Part shown: one piece after another, positions 50,082 to 58,268 of the stretch
Layout of the letters: every line of letters begins with the position of its first letter
How positions within the stretch are numbered: position 1 is the first letter of the stretch
Assembly: GCF_040655735.1 (NCBI RefSeq)
Contig: NZ_JBFAKK010000009.1
Location: 248,001-312,000, forward strand
Direction: 5' to 3'
DNA from: Phytomonospora sp040655735
GTDB taxonomy: Bacteria > Actinomycetota > Actinomycetes > Mycobacteriales > Micromonosporaceae
DNA: 64,000 bases
Notes under the pieces: model-generated
Databases searched by the model: none
Told to the model about the DNA's origin: nothing
What the model saw: only the letters and a program-made list of their open reading frames with translations
Program-made: the position numbers and the translations under genes

Positions 50082-52633
50082 CGGGTGATCGTCGGATCGG
50101 TGATCTTGTCGTCGGCGGCCAGCAGGAACACCTTCGACAGGATCACCGCGAGCATGCCGTCGGCCTCCTCGAAAGGCAGGAAGACCTGCTTTCCGCTGTG
50201 CGGCTTGGCGACGATGCACAGGTAGGAGTCGTTGGGCTCCATCAGGATGTTGCCCGATCCTATGTGGACCTTGAAGGTGCGCTGCTTGCCCTTGACCCGC
50301 ACGAAGCGCTCGCCGATCTCGACGCGGTCGGCGACCTTCGTGCGGGGCAGCAGGCGCAGCAGCGCCTCCCGGCGGATCTGGGCGGCGGCGCCCAGCTCGG
50401 CGACGCTCGCGGTGCGCCAGTAGTCCCAGTGGGCACCGTCGCGGCCGGTGTCGGCCCAGGTCGGGTCGGTGGCGATGGAGGTGACGCCCACGGCCAGATC
50501 GCAGTCGCGGAAGGCCTCCGACAGCACCAGCGCCGGGATCTCGGTCAGGTCCACCTCGGCGCCGTCGCGGGTGAAGCGCACCCGGCCGCTCGAAGCCAGC
50601 GACGGGGTCATCCCGCCGTCGGCGGTGATGGCGTCGACGAGGGTGAATCCGAAGTGGACCCGGTAATCGGCGGCCGTGGCCTCGTCGCGATAGACGCGGT
50701 CGGCCTCGCCGTCGTAGCCGGCGTCCCAGTAGCCGAGGTTCAGCCCGCTCCAGTTGCGCGACGCGAGCAGGGCCTTGGCCTGCCCGTACCGCATCACGTG
50801 CGCGGCGAAGCGGTTGGAGTAGAAGCGCGTGGCCTCCTCGGCCGGCGTGAGCAGGTAGATCTCGCGGAAGGCCTGCTTGAAGGGCTGACGCAGCCGCTCC
50901 TCGGCGAGGCGGTCGCGCCAGGCGCCGACCTCCTCGCGGGCAGCGCGGACCGGATGCCACAGGCGGACCTCGGCGGAGGCGGGCACGACCAGCAGGCCGC
51001 CGTCGACCATGGACAGTTCGCCCTCGGCGGGCAGCCCGGCGCGCCAGCTCTGGCCGCCGTCGGTGGACACCTCCCAGATCAGCGAGCGCGCGATCCGGCC
51101 GGTCACCGGGTGTTCGAGGCAGTACGCGCGCCATTCGCCACCGGCCCAGGAACGCCCGGAGATCAGCGCCTCCTCGACACGGTGGCGCTGCGTCGGAAGC
51201 AGTTGCTTGAGCTCCTTGGCCTCCCGGCGCAGGTCGGCGAGCACGTCGCCGTGGTCGGCGCGCACGGCGGCGGGAACGCCCGACATGCGCCTTCCGGCGG
51301 CGTCGGCGAAGGCTAGCCCGACACCGTCGTCGGTGAGGGCGAGGATCGCGGTGTACGCACCGACGGCCTCGTGGCGCACGCCGTCGGCGTCGAGGCCGTG
51401 GTCGGGGACGGTCCGGTCGAGCAGCCGGTCGCGGGTCATTCCGGTGCGTTCGGCGACCGCTGCGAGGGCCTTGTCGACGGACTTGAGCGTCGTCTTGCGC
51501 CGAAGCCGCGAGCGGGCGCGGGCGAGTTGCGCGACGGCGGCGTCGTCGGTGCGCTCACCGAGGGAGCCGATGGCGGCGTTGACGAGGCGCTCGCTGCGCA
51601 GTTCGCCCCAGCCGCCGGTCACCCGCGCGGCGGCCACGATCGCGAGGTCTCCCAGCAGCGGTGCGACCCACGGCGCGTCGAGGGAGGCCGCGGCCCAGAC
51701 CAGGCCGCGCATGGCGTCGAGGTTGGCGCCGTCGAGGTAGCGCGCGGTGGTGTAGGCACCGTAACCGGAGTCCTCGACGATCAGGTCCTCGCGGTGCGCG
51801 ACGAGCATGGTGAGCAGGTCGCGGACGTCACCGTGCACGCGGGGGCCGACGAGGGTCGCGGCCTTCTTGCGCCACGAGGCCGTCGGCCGCGAGCCGCTGC
51901 TGATGGCCACGCAGTGCTTGAGGAGCGCGACGAGCGCCGGGCCGGAGAGGCGGTCGCGGAGGGTGTCGCGGACGCGCGGGCCGAAGGCGTCGTTGTCGTT
52001 GAGGATCATCGCGGGCAGCTCCTCGTCGGCCTGCGCGCCGACTCGGGCGGCGAGCTGGTCGAGCTGCTTGACGAGCGTGCCGCGACGGCCGGGGTTCATG
52101 TCCTCGAAGACCTCGGCGGCGCGGGCCCTGGCCGCCAGGATCGGCTCGCGCAGGGTGCTCAGCTCGTCGTCGGTCAGTCGCGCCGCCGCCGACACGGGAA
52201 GCCGCATGACGGTGGGCAGATCGCGGTAGGCCTCGGAGGCGGCCGCGCAGGCGAACAGGACCCCGATCTCGGCGAGCGTCCAGGGGAGCTTGCGCACGGC
52301 GACGGCGTCGGTGACGGCGTTGCAGAGGTGGTAGGTGGCCCGCTCCGGGCCGCCGGTCCAGCGGCACAGCATCGCCCACAGCCCGGCCGCGCGAAGGTCC
52401 TCTGTGGACAGCAGGCTCAGATGGGTGCCGGCGCCGGAGTTCTTCAAGGTGTCGCGCCAGCCGAAACGCCGGCCGACGGCGAACTCGCGCAAGGAGTGGC
52501 CGACCTCGATGAGCCGCTCGTCGACGGGCGGCAGCCAGTCGGCGAGGTGCTTCGTTTTCGCGCCGATCGCCGAGGCCAGCCGCTCGGCCTGCTCCGGATC
52601 GATTCCGCCGGCGCCGATGAAGGAGTCGCCCAT
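50069..52633 (-). CDS. DUF4132 domain protein (MolR-like)
   Basis: An 854-residue cytoplasmic protein. The N-terminal two thirds are helical repeats (HEAT-like, for example ALVALLKHCVAISSG and RLVNAAIGSLGERT). The C-terminal DUF4132 part has QPFKQAFREIYLLTPAEE, TRFYSNRFAAHVMRYGQ and AKALLASRNWSGLNLGYW, ending with HIGSGNILMEPNDSYLCIVA. In E. coli the family includes MolR/YehI; function is not established, though such proteins often occur in conflict-related loci. ATG 52633 sits two bases after the stop of the small upstream gene, so they form an operon. Confidence 0.85.
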   Translation of the reverse strand: MGDSFIGAGGIDPEQAERLASAIGAKTKHLADWLPPVDERLIEVGHSLREFAVGRRFGWRDTLKNSGAGTHLSLLSTEDLRAAGLWAMLCRWTGGPERATYHLCNAVTDAVAVRKLPWTLAEIGVLFACAAASEAYRDLPTVMRLPVSAAARLTDDELSTLREPILAARARAAEVFEDMNPGRRGTLVKQLDQLAARVGAQADEELPAMILNDNDAFGPRVRDTLRDRLSGPALVALLKHCVAISSGSRPTASWRKKAATLVGPRVHGDVRDLLTMLVAHREDLIVEDSGYGAYTTARYLDGANLDAMRGLVWAAASLDAPWVAPLLGDLAIVAAARVTGGWGELRSERLVNAAIGSLGERTDDAAVAQLARARSRLRRKTTLKSVDKALAAVAERTGMTRDRLLDRTVPDHGLDADGVRHEAVGAYTAILALTDDGVGLAFADAAGRRMSGVPAAVRADHGDVLADLRREAKELKQLLPTQRHRVEEALISGRSWAGGEWRAYCLEHPVTGRIARSLIWEVSTDGGQSWRAGLPAEGELSMVDGGLLVVPASAEVRLWHPVRAAREEVGAWRDRLAEERLRQPFKQAFREIYLLTPAEEATRFYSNRFAAHVMRYGQAKALLASRNWSGLNLGYWDAGYDGEADRVYRDEATAADYRVHFGFTLVDAITADGGMTPSLASSGRVRFTRDGAEVDLTEIPALVLSEAFRDCDLAVGVTSIATDPTWADTGRDGAHWDYWRTASVAELGAAAQIRREALLRLLPRTKVADRVEIGERFVRVKGKQRTFKVHIGSGNILMEPNDSYLCIVAKPHSGKQVFLPFEEADGMLAVILSKVFLLAADDKITDPTITRQLA

Positions 52634-52635
52634 CG

Positions 52636-53028
52636 TCAGCCACCGACCAAGGGGACGAGCCGCACGAAGGCGATCAGCGGGTCGGCGTCGAGGTCCACCT
52701 CGTCCTGCGGCGACTCGACCTGGCGGTCGCCGACCAGCACGATGAAACCGTTGCGCCCGAAGGCTTCCAGCGCCGCGTCGGCCTGGCGCTCCCAGTCCAG
52801 CCGACGCGGTTCGGCGAGCCTGTAGCCGTTGAGCTCCACCTCGGCGTCGGTCGGCTTGACCAGGCCCTGGAAATGCCGCGACGGCGCCGCGTTGTAGCGG
52901 GCGACCTCCTCGCGCACCCGAAGGCGGATCAGCTCGCCGACGCTGATGCGGCTGGGCAGGTCCGGCACGTCGAACTCGGCGAGGGTCTTGCCGGTCATGC
53001 TCTCGTCGCGGAATGTCACGGTCGCCAT
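52636..53028 (-). CDS. Small protein encoded upstream of DUF4132
   Basis: A 130-residue protein starting MATVTFRDESMTGKTLAEFD, then ISVGELIRLRVREEVARYN, VELNGYRLAEPRRLDWERQAD and FIVLVGDRQV. It looks like a ubiquitin-like or adaptor fold rather than an enzyme; no family name is certain. Similar small proteins often precede DUF4132 genes (from general knowledge). ATG 53028 follows GGAGGG by five bases. Divergent from the NADAR gene. Confidence 0.75.
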   Translation of the reverse strand: MATVTFRDESMTGKTLAEFDVPDLPSRISVGELIRLRVREEVARYNAAPSRHFQGLVKPTDAEVELNGYRLAEPRRLDWERQADAALEAFGRNGFIVLVGDRQVESPQDEVDLDADPLIAFVRLVPLVGG

Positions 53029-53121
53029 GCGTCCCTCCAAAGTAGATTTCGCAGCGCATGATGGCACGCCGCTGGGACAAATTCCGGTGCCGCCGTCACA
53101 GGCCCGTGCCAGGGTGTCACC

Positions 53122-53676
53122 GTGACCGAGCTACCGATGGACCTCGCCTCCGCCGTGGCCGCCGAGGCGGCGGGGCAACGCCTGCGGTTCCTGCATTTCT
53201 GGGGCCACGCGCCCTCCCCCGACGGCCGGGTGACCGCCTCCTGCCTGAGTCAGTGGTGGCCGGCACCGTTCACTGTGGACGGTGTCGGGTACGCCACTTG
53301 CGAGCACTACATGATGGCCGGAAAGGCGCGACTGTTCGGTGACGAGGAGATGGAGCGGCGGATCCTCGCCGCCGCGCATCCCCGCACCGCCAAGACTCTC
53401 GGCCGCAAGGTGCGCGGCTTCGACCAGGACCGCTGGGAGGCCGAGCGCTTCGAGATCGTGGTGGCCGCCAACGTCGGCAAGTTCGGTGAGCACGCCGAAC
53501 TCGGCGGGTTCCTCGCCGGGACGAAGGCGCGGGTACTGGTCGAGGCAAGCCCCCGTGACCGCATCTGGGGCATTGGGCTGGCCGCCGACGATCCGCGCGC
53601 CGACCGTCCGAGCCAATGGCGCGGCCCGAACCTGCTCGGCTTCGCGCTCATGGCGGCACGCGACCGGCTCGCGTGA
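53122..53676 (+). CDS. NADAR (YbiA-like) family protein
   Basis: A 184-residue NADAR/DUF1768 protein: FLHFWGHAPS, CLSQWWPAPFTVDGVGYATCEHYMMAGKA-type core (Trp and the Glu-His-Tyr-Met motif), ILAAAHPRTAKTLGRKVRGFD, and DRIWGIGLAADDP near the end. Known members cleave N-glycosidic bonds of riboflavin intermediates (YbiA) or remove ADP-ribose from guanine bases. GTG 53122 lies six bases after a weak -10-like CAGGGT, so the mRNA may be leaderless. It lies 3 kb from the ADP-ribosylglycohydrolase with DUF4132 between. Confidence 0.92.
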   Translation: MTELPMDLASAVAAEAAGQRLRFLHFWGHAPSPDGRVTASCLSQWWPAPFTVDGVGYATCEHYMMAGKARLFGDEEMERRILAAAHPRTAKTLGRKVRGFDQDRWEAERFEIVVAANVGKFGEHAELGGFLAGTKARVLVEASPRDRIWGIGLAADDPRADRPSQWRGPNLLGFALMAARDRLA

Positions 53677-53706
53677 GCGCGGTCGGGCCGGCGCCCGGCG
53701 CCGGGC

Positions 53707-54102
53707 TCAGTTCAGCCTGAGCAGCCCGGCGGCGGTCGGCCCGAAGCCGCAGGAGCGGTAGAAGCCCTCAAGGTGCGGCTCATAGTCGACGTGCAGCCAC
53801 GCCGCTCCACGTGCTTGGGCGTCCTCGATCGCCTCGATCACCAGTTGGCGGCCGAGGCCGCGCAGCCGCTGGTCGGGGTGGACGGTCGTGTCGAGCAGGA
53901 AGGCGTGCGAGCCGCCGTCAGTGGCGACGTTGACGTAGCCGACGAGCTCGTCGTCGAGGCGGGCGATGACCCAGGTCAGGCTGCGGGCGTGGATGCGGGC
54001 GAAGTCGATGGGGCTGTGGTCGCCGGGCCAGGAGGCGGCGAAGAGGGCGTTCAGTTCGTCGTCGGTCACGTGCGCGTGGGCGCTCAGTTCGATCTCTGTC
54101 AC
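53707..54102 (-). CDS. GNAT N-acetyltransferase
   Basis: A 131-residue minimal GNAT: DDELVGYVNVATDGGSHAFL, TTVHPDQRLRGLGRQLVIEA (acetyl-CoA loop) and WLHVDYEPHLEGFYRSCGFG. GTG 54102 lies six bases after CAGTCT, so the mRNA is probably leaderless. A longer reading from 54243 would include the palindrome and is rejected. Substrate unknown. Confidence 0.88.
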   Translation of the reverse strand: MTEIELSAHAHVTDDELNALFAASWPGDHSPIDFARIHARSLTWVIARLDDELVGYVNVATDGGSHAFLLDTTVHPDQRLRGLGRQLVIEAIEDAQARGAAWLHVDYEPHLEGFYRSCGFGPTAAGLLRLN

Positions 54103-54110
54103 CGGCCAAG

Positions 54111-54138
54111 ACTGGCACCCCGCCAGCGGGGTGCCAGT
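54111..54138. promoter_or_regulatory. 28-bp palindrome at the GNAT promoter
   Basis: ACTGGCACCCCGC (54111-54123), CA, GCGGGGTGCCAGT (54126-54138): perfect 13-base arms. It overlaps the GNAT -10 (CAGTCT, 54109-54114). A two-base loop is too tight for a terminator, so an operator is more likely. Confidence 0.5.
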
Positions 54139-54263
54139 CAAGCCTATGCCGCGAACTCGACAGAACGTACTTTTGTCGACATTAGGACGAATACGGATGT
54201 TACGGTCGAAGACGTTGCGGGTGGGCCGGGTATGGCCCGCCATACGTCAACCAGGGGGTGGAT

Positions 54264-54611
54264 GTGAAGTCGGGCTTGAAGTTCGCGGCCGTCAGCGCTG
54301 TCATGACCGGGGTGGTGGTCGCCGGTCTCGCCGGTGCGGCGGCGGCCGAACCACCGGTGATGCCGGAGCAGGGCGCGGTCGACCACGAAGGCGGGTGGCC
54401 GGTCCTGCCGTCGAGGCCCGGGACGCCGTCGAGTCCCGGGACGCCGTCGGATTCCGGATCGCCGTCGGATTCCGGCACGCCGTTGACCGAGCCGGACGGG
54501 GATGACGACGGTTCGCAGGTCGGGCTCGTGGGTGTGGCCGCGCTCGGCGCGGGCCTCATCCCGCTCGGCGCGTGGATGTGGCGCAGGCAGCGCAACCGGC
54601 GGGAGGACTAG
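54264..54611 (+). CDS. Small exported single-pass membrane protein with Ser/Pro/Asp stalk
   Basis: A 115-residue protein: signal-like N-terminus (LKFAAVSAVMTGVVVAGLAG, then AAAAEPP), a low-complexity stalk with repeated PGTPS/PSDSG units (about residues 50-75), and a C-terminal transmembrane helix followed by WRRQRNRRED. The layout resembles sortase substrates but no LPxTG-type motif is present. GTG 54264 follows GGGGG by five bases; GTG 54258 is too close to it. Function unknown. Confidence 0.7.
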   Translation: MKSGLKFAAVSAVMTGVVVAGLAGAAAAEPPVMPEQGAVDHEGGWPVLPSRPGTPSSPGTPSDSGSPSDSGTPLTEPDGDDDGSQVGLVGVAALGAGLIPLGAWMWRRQRNRRED

Positions 54612-54622
54612 ACGCCGGGAGA

Positions 54623-54659
54623 CGAAGGCGCGGCATCCTCGGGGGGTGCCGCGCCTTCG
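54623..54659 (+). terminator. Terminator of the stalk protein gene
   Basis: A perfect 13-bp stem CGAAGGCGCGGCA with its complement, 11-base loop, 12 bases after the stop. Confidence 0.7.
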
Positions 54660-54868
54660 CGTGTTGGGGGGCGGTCCTCCGGGGCGGTCAGCAGGGGCGG
54701 GGCGAGTGTTGCGCGGGAGGCCGGCGCCGCCGACCGTACCCGGAAGTGGAACAACTGTTGCGGAAAGGGATCTGGGAGCACGGAAGGGTGCTACCGCCGA
54801 GCGAAATCGGAGGTTCCCGATGGTTAAGTAATGTGCGGGATGATTTGACGGAGTAGCGTCGATTTCGA

Positions 54869-54898
54869 GTGAACTCTGATATCGGGGGGTGAGTTCAC
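54869..54898 (+). promoter_or_regulatory. Leader hairpin enclosing the ribosome site of DUF4352 protein A
   Basis: GTGAACTC (54869-54876) and GAGTTCAC (54891-54898) pair perfectly; the loop holds the GGGGGG ribosome site and the 3' arm touches the ATG at 54899. A -10-like TAGCGT (54854-54859) precedes it. The same arrangement precedes protein B. Confidence 0.55.
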
Positions 54899-55807
54899 AT
54901 GACTACCCCACCGCATGACCCGGGCGGATCAGAAGCGCCCGGCGCCGACACCAATCCAACGACGCCACCCGGCGGCACATCGCAGAACGATCTGCCACCC
55001 GGCACTCCAGAGCACCCGTCATCCGACGCGCCGGCCGCCGGCCCCGCCGGATACGCGCCACAGCCGGCCGCAGGCACCACCGGGCAGCCATCGGCCCACC
55101 CGCCACCGGGCACACCGACCGCAGGCCCGGCCGGTCACCCGCCGCCCTATCCACCTCCACACGCGGGGCCGCCGCCTCCGGGCTACCAGGCTCCCTACAC
55201 TCCTCAGAGTGCTCCGCCGCAGTACGTGGCGCTCACTCCGACGAAGAAGCGCTCCAAACGCGGCCGCTTCATCGTGCTCGGCGTCGTCGTGGCGCTGCTG
55301 GTGGTGTGCGGAGGCGGTATCGCCCTCCTCGTCGCCAACAACGGCGGCGACGAGGCGACACCCGCTCAGCCGGCGACGGAGAACGGGCAGGACGGCCAGG
55401 AGGACGCCATGCCCGGCATCGGCGATGAGGCGCGCGACGGGTTGTTCGCCTTCACCGTGACTGACGTGGAGACCGGGGCAACGGAGGTCGGCGACGAGTT
55501 CTTCAACGAGTCGGCGCAGGGCGAGTTCGCCATCGTGCACCTCGCTGTCGAGAACATCGGCGATGTTCCCAAGCCGTTCATGGACGACGAACAGCGCCTG
55601 TTCACCGCCGACGGCAACGAGTACTCCGCCGACACCGCGGCTGATCTGTACCTCAACGAGGACGGCTCAGCCCTCTACGAGGAGATCAATCCGGGCAACA
55701 AGATCGATGTCCAGATCGCCTTCGACGTCCCGGAGGGCGCCGAGCTGTCCACCATCGAGCTGCACGACTCGTTCCTCAGCGACGGCGTCACCGTCGCGCT
55801 GAAGTAA
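54899..55807 (+). CDS. DUF4352 membrane protein A with Pro-rich N-terminus
   Basis: A 302-residue protein. Residues 1-110 are cytoplasmic, Pro/Gly/Ala-rich and disordered (many PPG, PPPP). A basic segment (TKKRSKRGR) leads to one transmembrane helix (about 123-143, FIVLGVVVALLVVCGGGIALL). A short polar linker precedes the extracellular DUF4352 domain (about 180-302: GLFAFTVTDVETGATEVG, GEFAIVHLAVENIGDVPKPF, NPGNKIDVQIAFDVPEGAEL). This immunoglobulin-like domain is found in actinobacterial surface proteins of unknown function. Tandem with the paralogue at 56017. Confidence 0.85.
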   Translation: MTTPPHDPGGSEAPGADTNPTTPPGGTSQNDLPPGTPEHPSSDAPAAGPAGYAPQPAAGTTGQPSAHPPPGTPTAGPAGHPPPYPPPHAGPPPPGYQAPYTPQSAPPQYVALTPTKKRSKRGRFIVLGVVVALLVVCGGGIALLVANNGGDEATPAQPATENGQDGQEDAMPGIGDEARDGLFAFTVTDVETGATEVGDEFFNESAQGEFAIVHLAVENIGDVPKPFMDDEQRLFTADGNEYSADTAADLYLNEDGSALYEEINPGNKIDVQIAFDVPEGAELSTIELHDSFLSDGVTVALK

Positions 55808-55987
55808 CACGGTGGGGCCGTCGCCGGACAAGCATCGCGGCAGCCCCGCCCCAACCCCCGCCCACCCCTCCAGCGCCCCGACGCCGAGCCCACGCCTCAG
55901 CCCCCTCCCCCGGTTTGAGAAGAACATTCAGATAACTCCGCATTCCTCCAGCTACGACCCGGTTCGGCAGGGTAGCGTCGGAGCCGA

Positions 55988-56016
55988 GTGGACTCCGACG
56001 ACGGGGGTGAGTTCAC
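55988..56016 (+). promoter_or_regulatory. Leader hairpin enclosing the ribosome site of DUF4352 protein B
   Basis: GTGGACTC (55988-55995) and GAGTTCAC (56009-56016). The single change from copy A turns an A-U pair into G-U, so the RNA stem is kept although the DNA palindrome is not. GGGGG in the loop is the ribosome site; the ATG follows at 56017. TAGCGT (55974-55979) is the -10. Confidence 0.55.
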
Positions 56017-56847
56017 ATGCCGCTCTCACCGCACGACCGGAGCGAATCCGGTGCGCAGGACCTCGACCCGGCCCGGGCAACGCCCCCGGACGCCGACCTC
56101 CCGCCCGCCGGGCCGCGGATGTACCCACCCGCAGCCCACGGCGCACACACCACGCAGGCCGCGGGAGGCACAGGAGGCGCACAAGGCACCCCACCCCCTC
56201 ACCCCGCGCCGCCTGATCACCCGGCCCCGCAGCCGCCGACTCCACAGCGCCCCTCCCGGCGCGCCATGTTCATCACCCTCGGCGCGGTGGCGGGCGTCCT
56301 GCTCCTCATCGGCGCCCTGACGGCCGTGGCGATCGCGTCGGACGGCGACAGGTCGGCGACGCCCGCGCAGCCGGCGGCCGAGGACGACACCCGCGACGAA
56401 CTCCCCGCCCAGCCGCCCACGACGCCGCAGGCGCCGGGCACGGGGCCGGGGTCCGGCGTCGGCGAGGAGGCCCGCGACGGCGTCTTCGCCTTCACGGTCA
56501 CTCAGGTCGAGACCGGCGTCCAGTCGGTGGGCGACGAGTTCTTCGGCGAGACCGCGCAGGGCGAGTTCGTCATCGTGCACCTGACGGCGAAGAACGTCGG
56601 CGACGTCCCGCAGTTCTTCACCGACGCCGACCAGCGCCTCTTCGACACCGAGGGCAAGGAGTACGCGGTCAACTTCACCGCCGACCTGCTCCTCAACGAG
56701 GACGGCTCCTCCTTCTACGAGGAGATCAACCCGGGCCTGTCCATCGAGGTCAAGATCGCCTTCGACGTCGCCGACGGCACCGAACCGGGCGCGATCGAGC
56801 TGCACGAGGCTCCGGGCAGCCCGGGCGTCACCGTCTCACTGAAGTGA
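56017..56847 (+). CDS. DUF4352 membrane protein B with Pro-rich N-terminus
   Basis: A 276-residue paralogue of protein A: Pro-rich cytoplasmic region (1-85), basic segment (QRPSRRA), transmembrane helix (about 87-107, MFITLGAVAGVLLLIGALTAV), linker and DUF4352 domain (about 152-276: GVFAFTVTQVETGVQSVG, GEFVIVHLTAKNVGDVPQFF, NPGLSIEVKIAFDVADGTEP). The DUF4352 part is far closer to protein A than the N-terminus is, as expected for a tandem duplication with a freely drifting disordered region. No terminator is obvious between the two genes, but each has its own -10 and leader. Confidence 0.85.
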   Translation: MPLSPHDRSESGAQDLDPARATPPDADLPPAGPRMYPPAAHGAHTTQAAGGTGGAQGTPPPHPAPPDHPAPQPPTPQRPSRRAMFITLGAVAGVLLLIGALTAVAIASDGDRSATPAQPAAEDDTRDELPAQPPTTPQAPGTGPGSGVGEEARDGVFAFTVTQVETGVQSVGDEFFGETAQGEFVIVHLTAKNVGDVPQFFTDADQRLFDTEGKEYAVNFTADLLLNEDGSSFYEEINPGLSIEVKIAFDVADGTEPGAIELHEAPGSPGVTVSLK

Positions 56848-56850
56848 CGG

Positions 56851-57384
56851 TCACTGCCTCCCGAGCCCGCGCAGCGCGAGGGAGGCCGCCAGCGCGATCT
56901 CCGACCCGGCCGGGTGCGTCAGCCCCGACAGCCACTCGAAGAGCTCCTTGCGCGAACCCTGCTCGACGTGCCGCAGCAGCGCACCGACCGTGTGCAGGAT
57001 GGTCAGCCTGATCATCGGCTCCGGCTCGTCGAGCCAGCGGGTCCGCAGGGCGCGGCAGACGTCGTCGGCGTGGTAGCTCGCGTCGGACAGCAGGAAGACC
57101 GCCATGCGCCGGACCTGGGGGTACTCGTGCTCGACGAGGGTCAGCACCGTCGACAGCGACTGCCGCCAGGTCCGCTCCCAGTTGGGCTCCAGGTCTTCGG
57201 GATAGGCCGAGGCGTGGCCGACGACGGCGGTCACCGCGAGGCGCAGCACGCGTTCGCGGAAGGCCGGGTCGGCGTGTACCGCCTTGGCCAGCAGCGCTGG
57301 GATGGCCGCGAGTACGGTCGCGTCGGCGGCGCCGTAATTACTGCGCAGTCGGTGCTCGAGGTCGGCGAGTGCGTCGGGGTACAA
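56851..57384 (-). CDS. Uncharacterised HEAT-like helical protein
   Basis: A 177-residue all-helical protein: DLEHRLRSNYGAADATVLAA, LLAKAVHADPAFRERVLRL, VRRMAVFLLSDASYHADDV and EIALAASLALRGLG. The helical pairs look like HEAT or Armadillo-type repeats, usually used for protein binding. TTG 57384 follows AAGGA by eight bases. Convergent with protein B (three bases between stops). Function unknown. Confidence 0.7.
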   Translation of the reverse strand: MYPDALADLEHRLRSNYGAADATVLAAIPALLAKAVHADPAFRERVLRLAVTAVVGHASAYPEDLEPNWERTWRQSLSTVLTLVEHEYPQVRRMAVFLLSDASYHADDVCRALRTRWLDEPEPMIRLTILHTVGALLRHVEQGSRKELFEWLSGLTHPAGSEIALAASLALRGLGRQ

Positions 57385-57509
57385 GGTCGTTGTCCTTCAA
57401 GGTTTGCCGGGGTGTGGTGCGATGATGCCCTACCGGCGCATCCCACGTTCCGGAACCCGCCGGGCACCACCGGCCAAGATCACCGCCGGGGTCGGGCAGG
57501 ATGGCGGCC

Positions 57510-58268
57510 ATGCGCATCGCCCTGTTCATCACCTGCGTCAACGACCTGATGTTCCCCGAAACGGGCAAGGCCGTGGTGCGGTTGCTGCGAGGTCTGGGCC
57601 ACGAGGTCGACTTCCCGCTGGAGCAGACCTGCTGCGGCCAGATGCACGCCAACACCGGTTATCGCGAGGAGGCGGTGCCGCTGGTGCGGCGTTTCGCCGA
57701 CGTGTTCGGGTCCTACGACGCGGTCGTGTCGCCCAGTGGTTCGTGCGCGGCGATGGTGCGCGACTCCTATCCCGGCCTGGTGCCGCGCGACGACCGGGTG
57801 GCGAGCGTGTCGTCGCGGACCTATGAGCTGTCCGAGCTGCTGGTCGACGTGCTGGGCGTGACCGACACCGGCGCGTACTTCCCGCACCGGGTGACCTATC
57901 ACCCGACCTGCCACGGGTTGCGGATGCTGGGGCTGGGCGACAAGCCCTTGTCGCTGCTGCGCGGTGTCCGCGGGATCGAGCTGGCCGAACTGCCGGCCGC
58001 CGAGGAGTGCTGCGGTTTCGGCGGGACCTTCGCGGTGAAGAACGCCGAGGTGTCCACGGCGATGCTGACCGACAAGTGCCGCAACGCCCTGTCGACCGAT
58101 GCCGAGGTGCTGGCCGCGGCCGACAACTCGTGTCTGACGCACATCGGTGGCGGTCTGTCGCGGATGCGGGCGGGGATGCGCGTGATGCACTACGCGGAGA
58201 TCCTGGCGGCGCGAGAGCACGATCTCGGTCCGAGCGCGGGCCACGTCGACGAAGGGACACTTCGATGA
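57510..58268 (+). CDS. lutA: Lactate utilization protein LutA/LldE
   Basis: A 252-residue protein with two cysteine-rich CCG domains (EQTCCGQMHANTGY near residue 41; EECCGFGGTFAVKN near 170, with CHGLRML between). It is a subunit of the LutABC L-lactate dehydrogenase complex, which oxidises L-lactate to pyruvate at the membrane using Fe-S clusters. ATG 57510 is seven bases past CAGGAT, so the mRNA is probably leaderless; ATG 57501 overlaps that -10. Its stop overlaps the lutB start (ATGA). Confidence 0.93.
   Translation: MRIALFITCVNDLMFPETGKAVVRLLRGLGHEVDFPLEQTCCGQMHANTGYREEAVPLVRRFADVFGSYDAVVSPSGSCAAMVRDSYPGLVPRDDRVASVSSRTYELSELLVDVLGVTDTGAYFPHRVTYHPTCHGLRMLGLGDKPLSLLRGVRGIELAELPAAEECCGFGGTFAVKNAEVSTAMLTDKCRNALSTDAEVLAAADNSCLTHIGGGLSRMRAGMRVMHYAEILAAREHDLGPSAGHVDEGTLR

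Noticed and set aside
52634..53080. Extension of the DUF4132 frame upstream to 53080
   Set aside because: It is an off-frame reading of the 130-residue partner gene, which has its own start and ribosome site.
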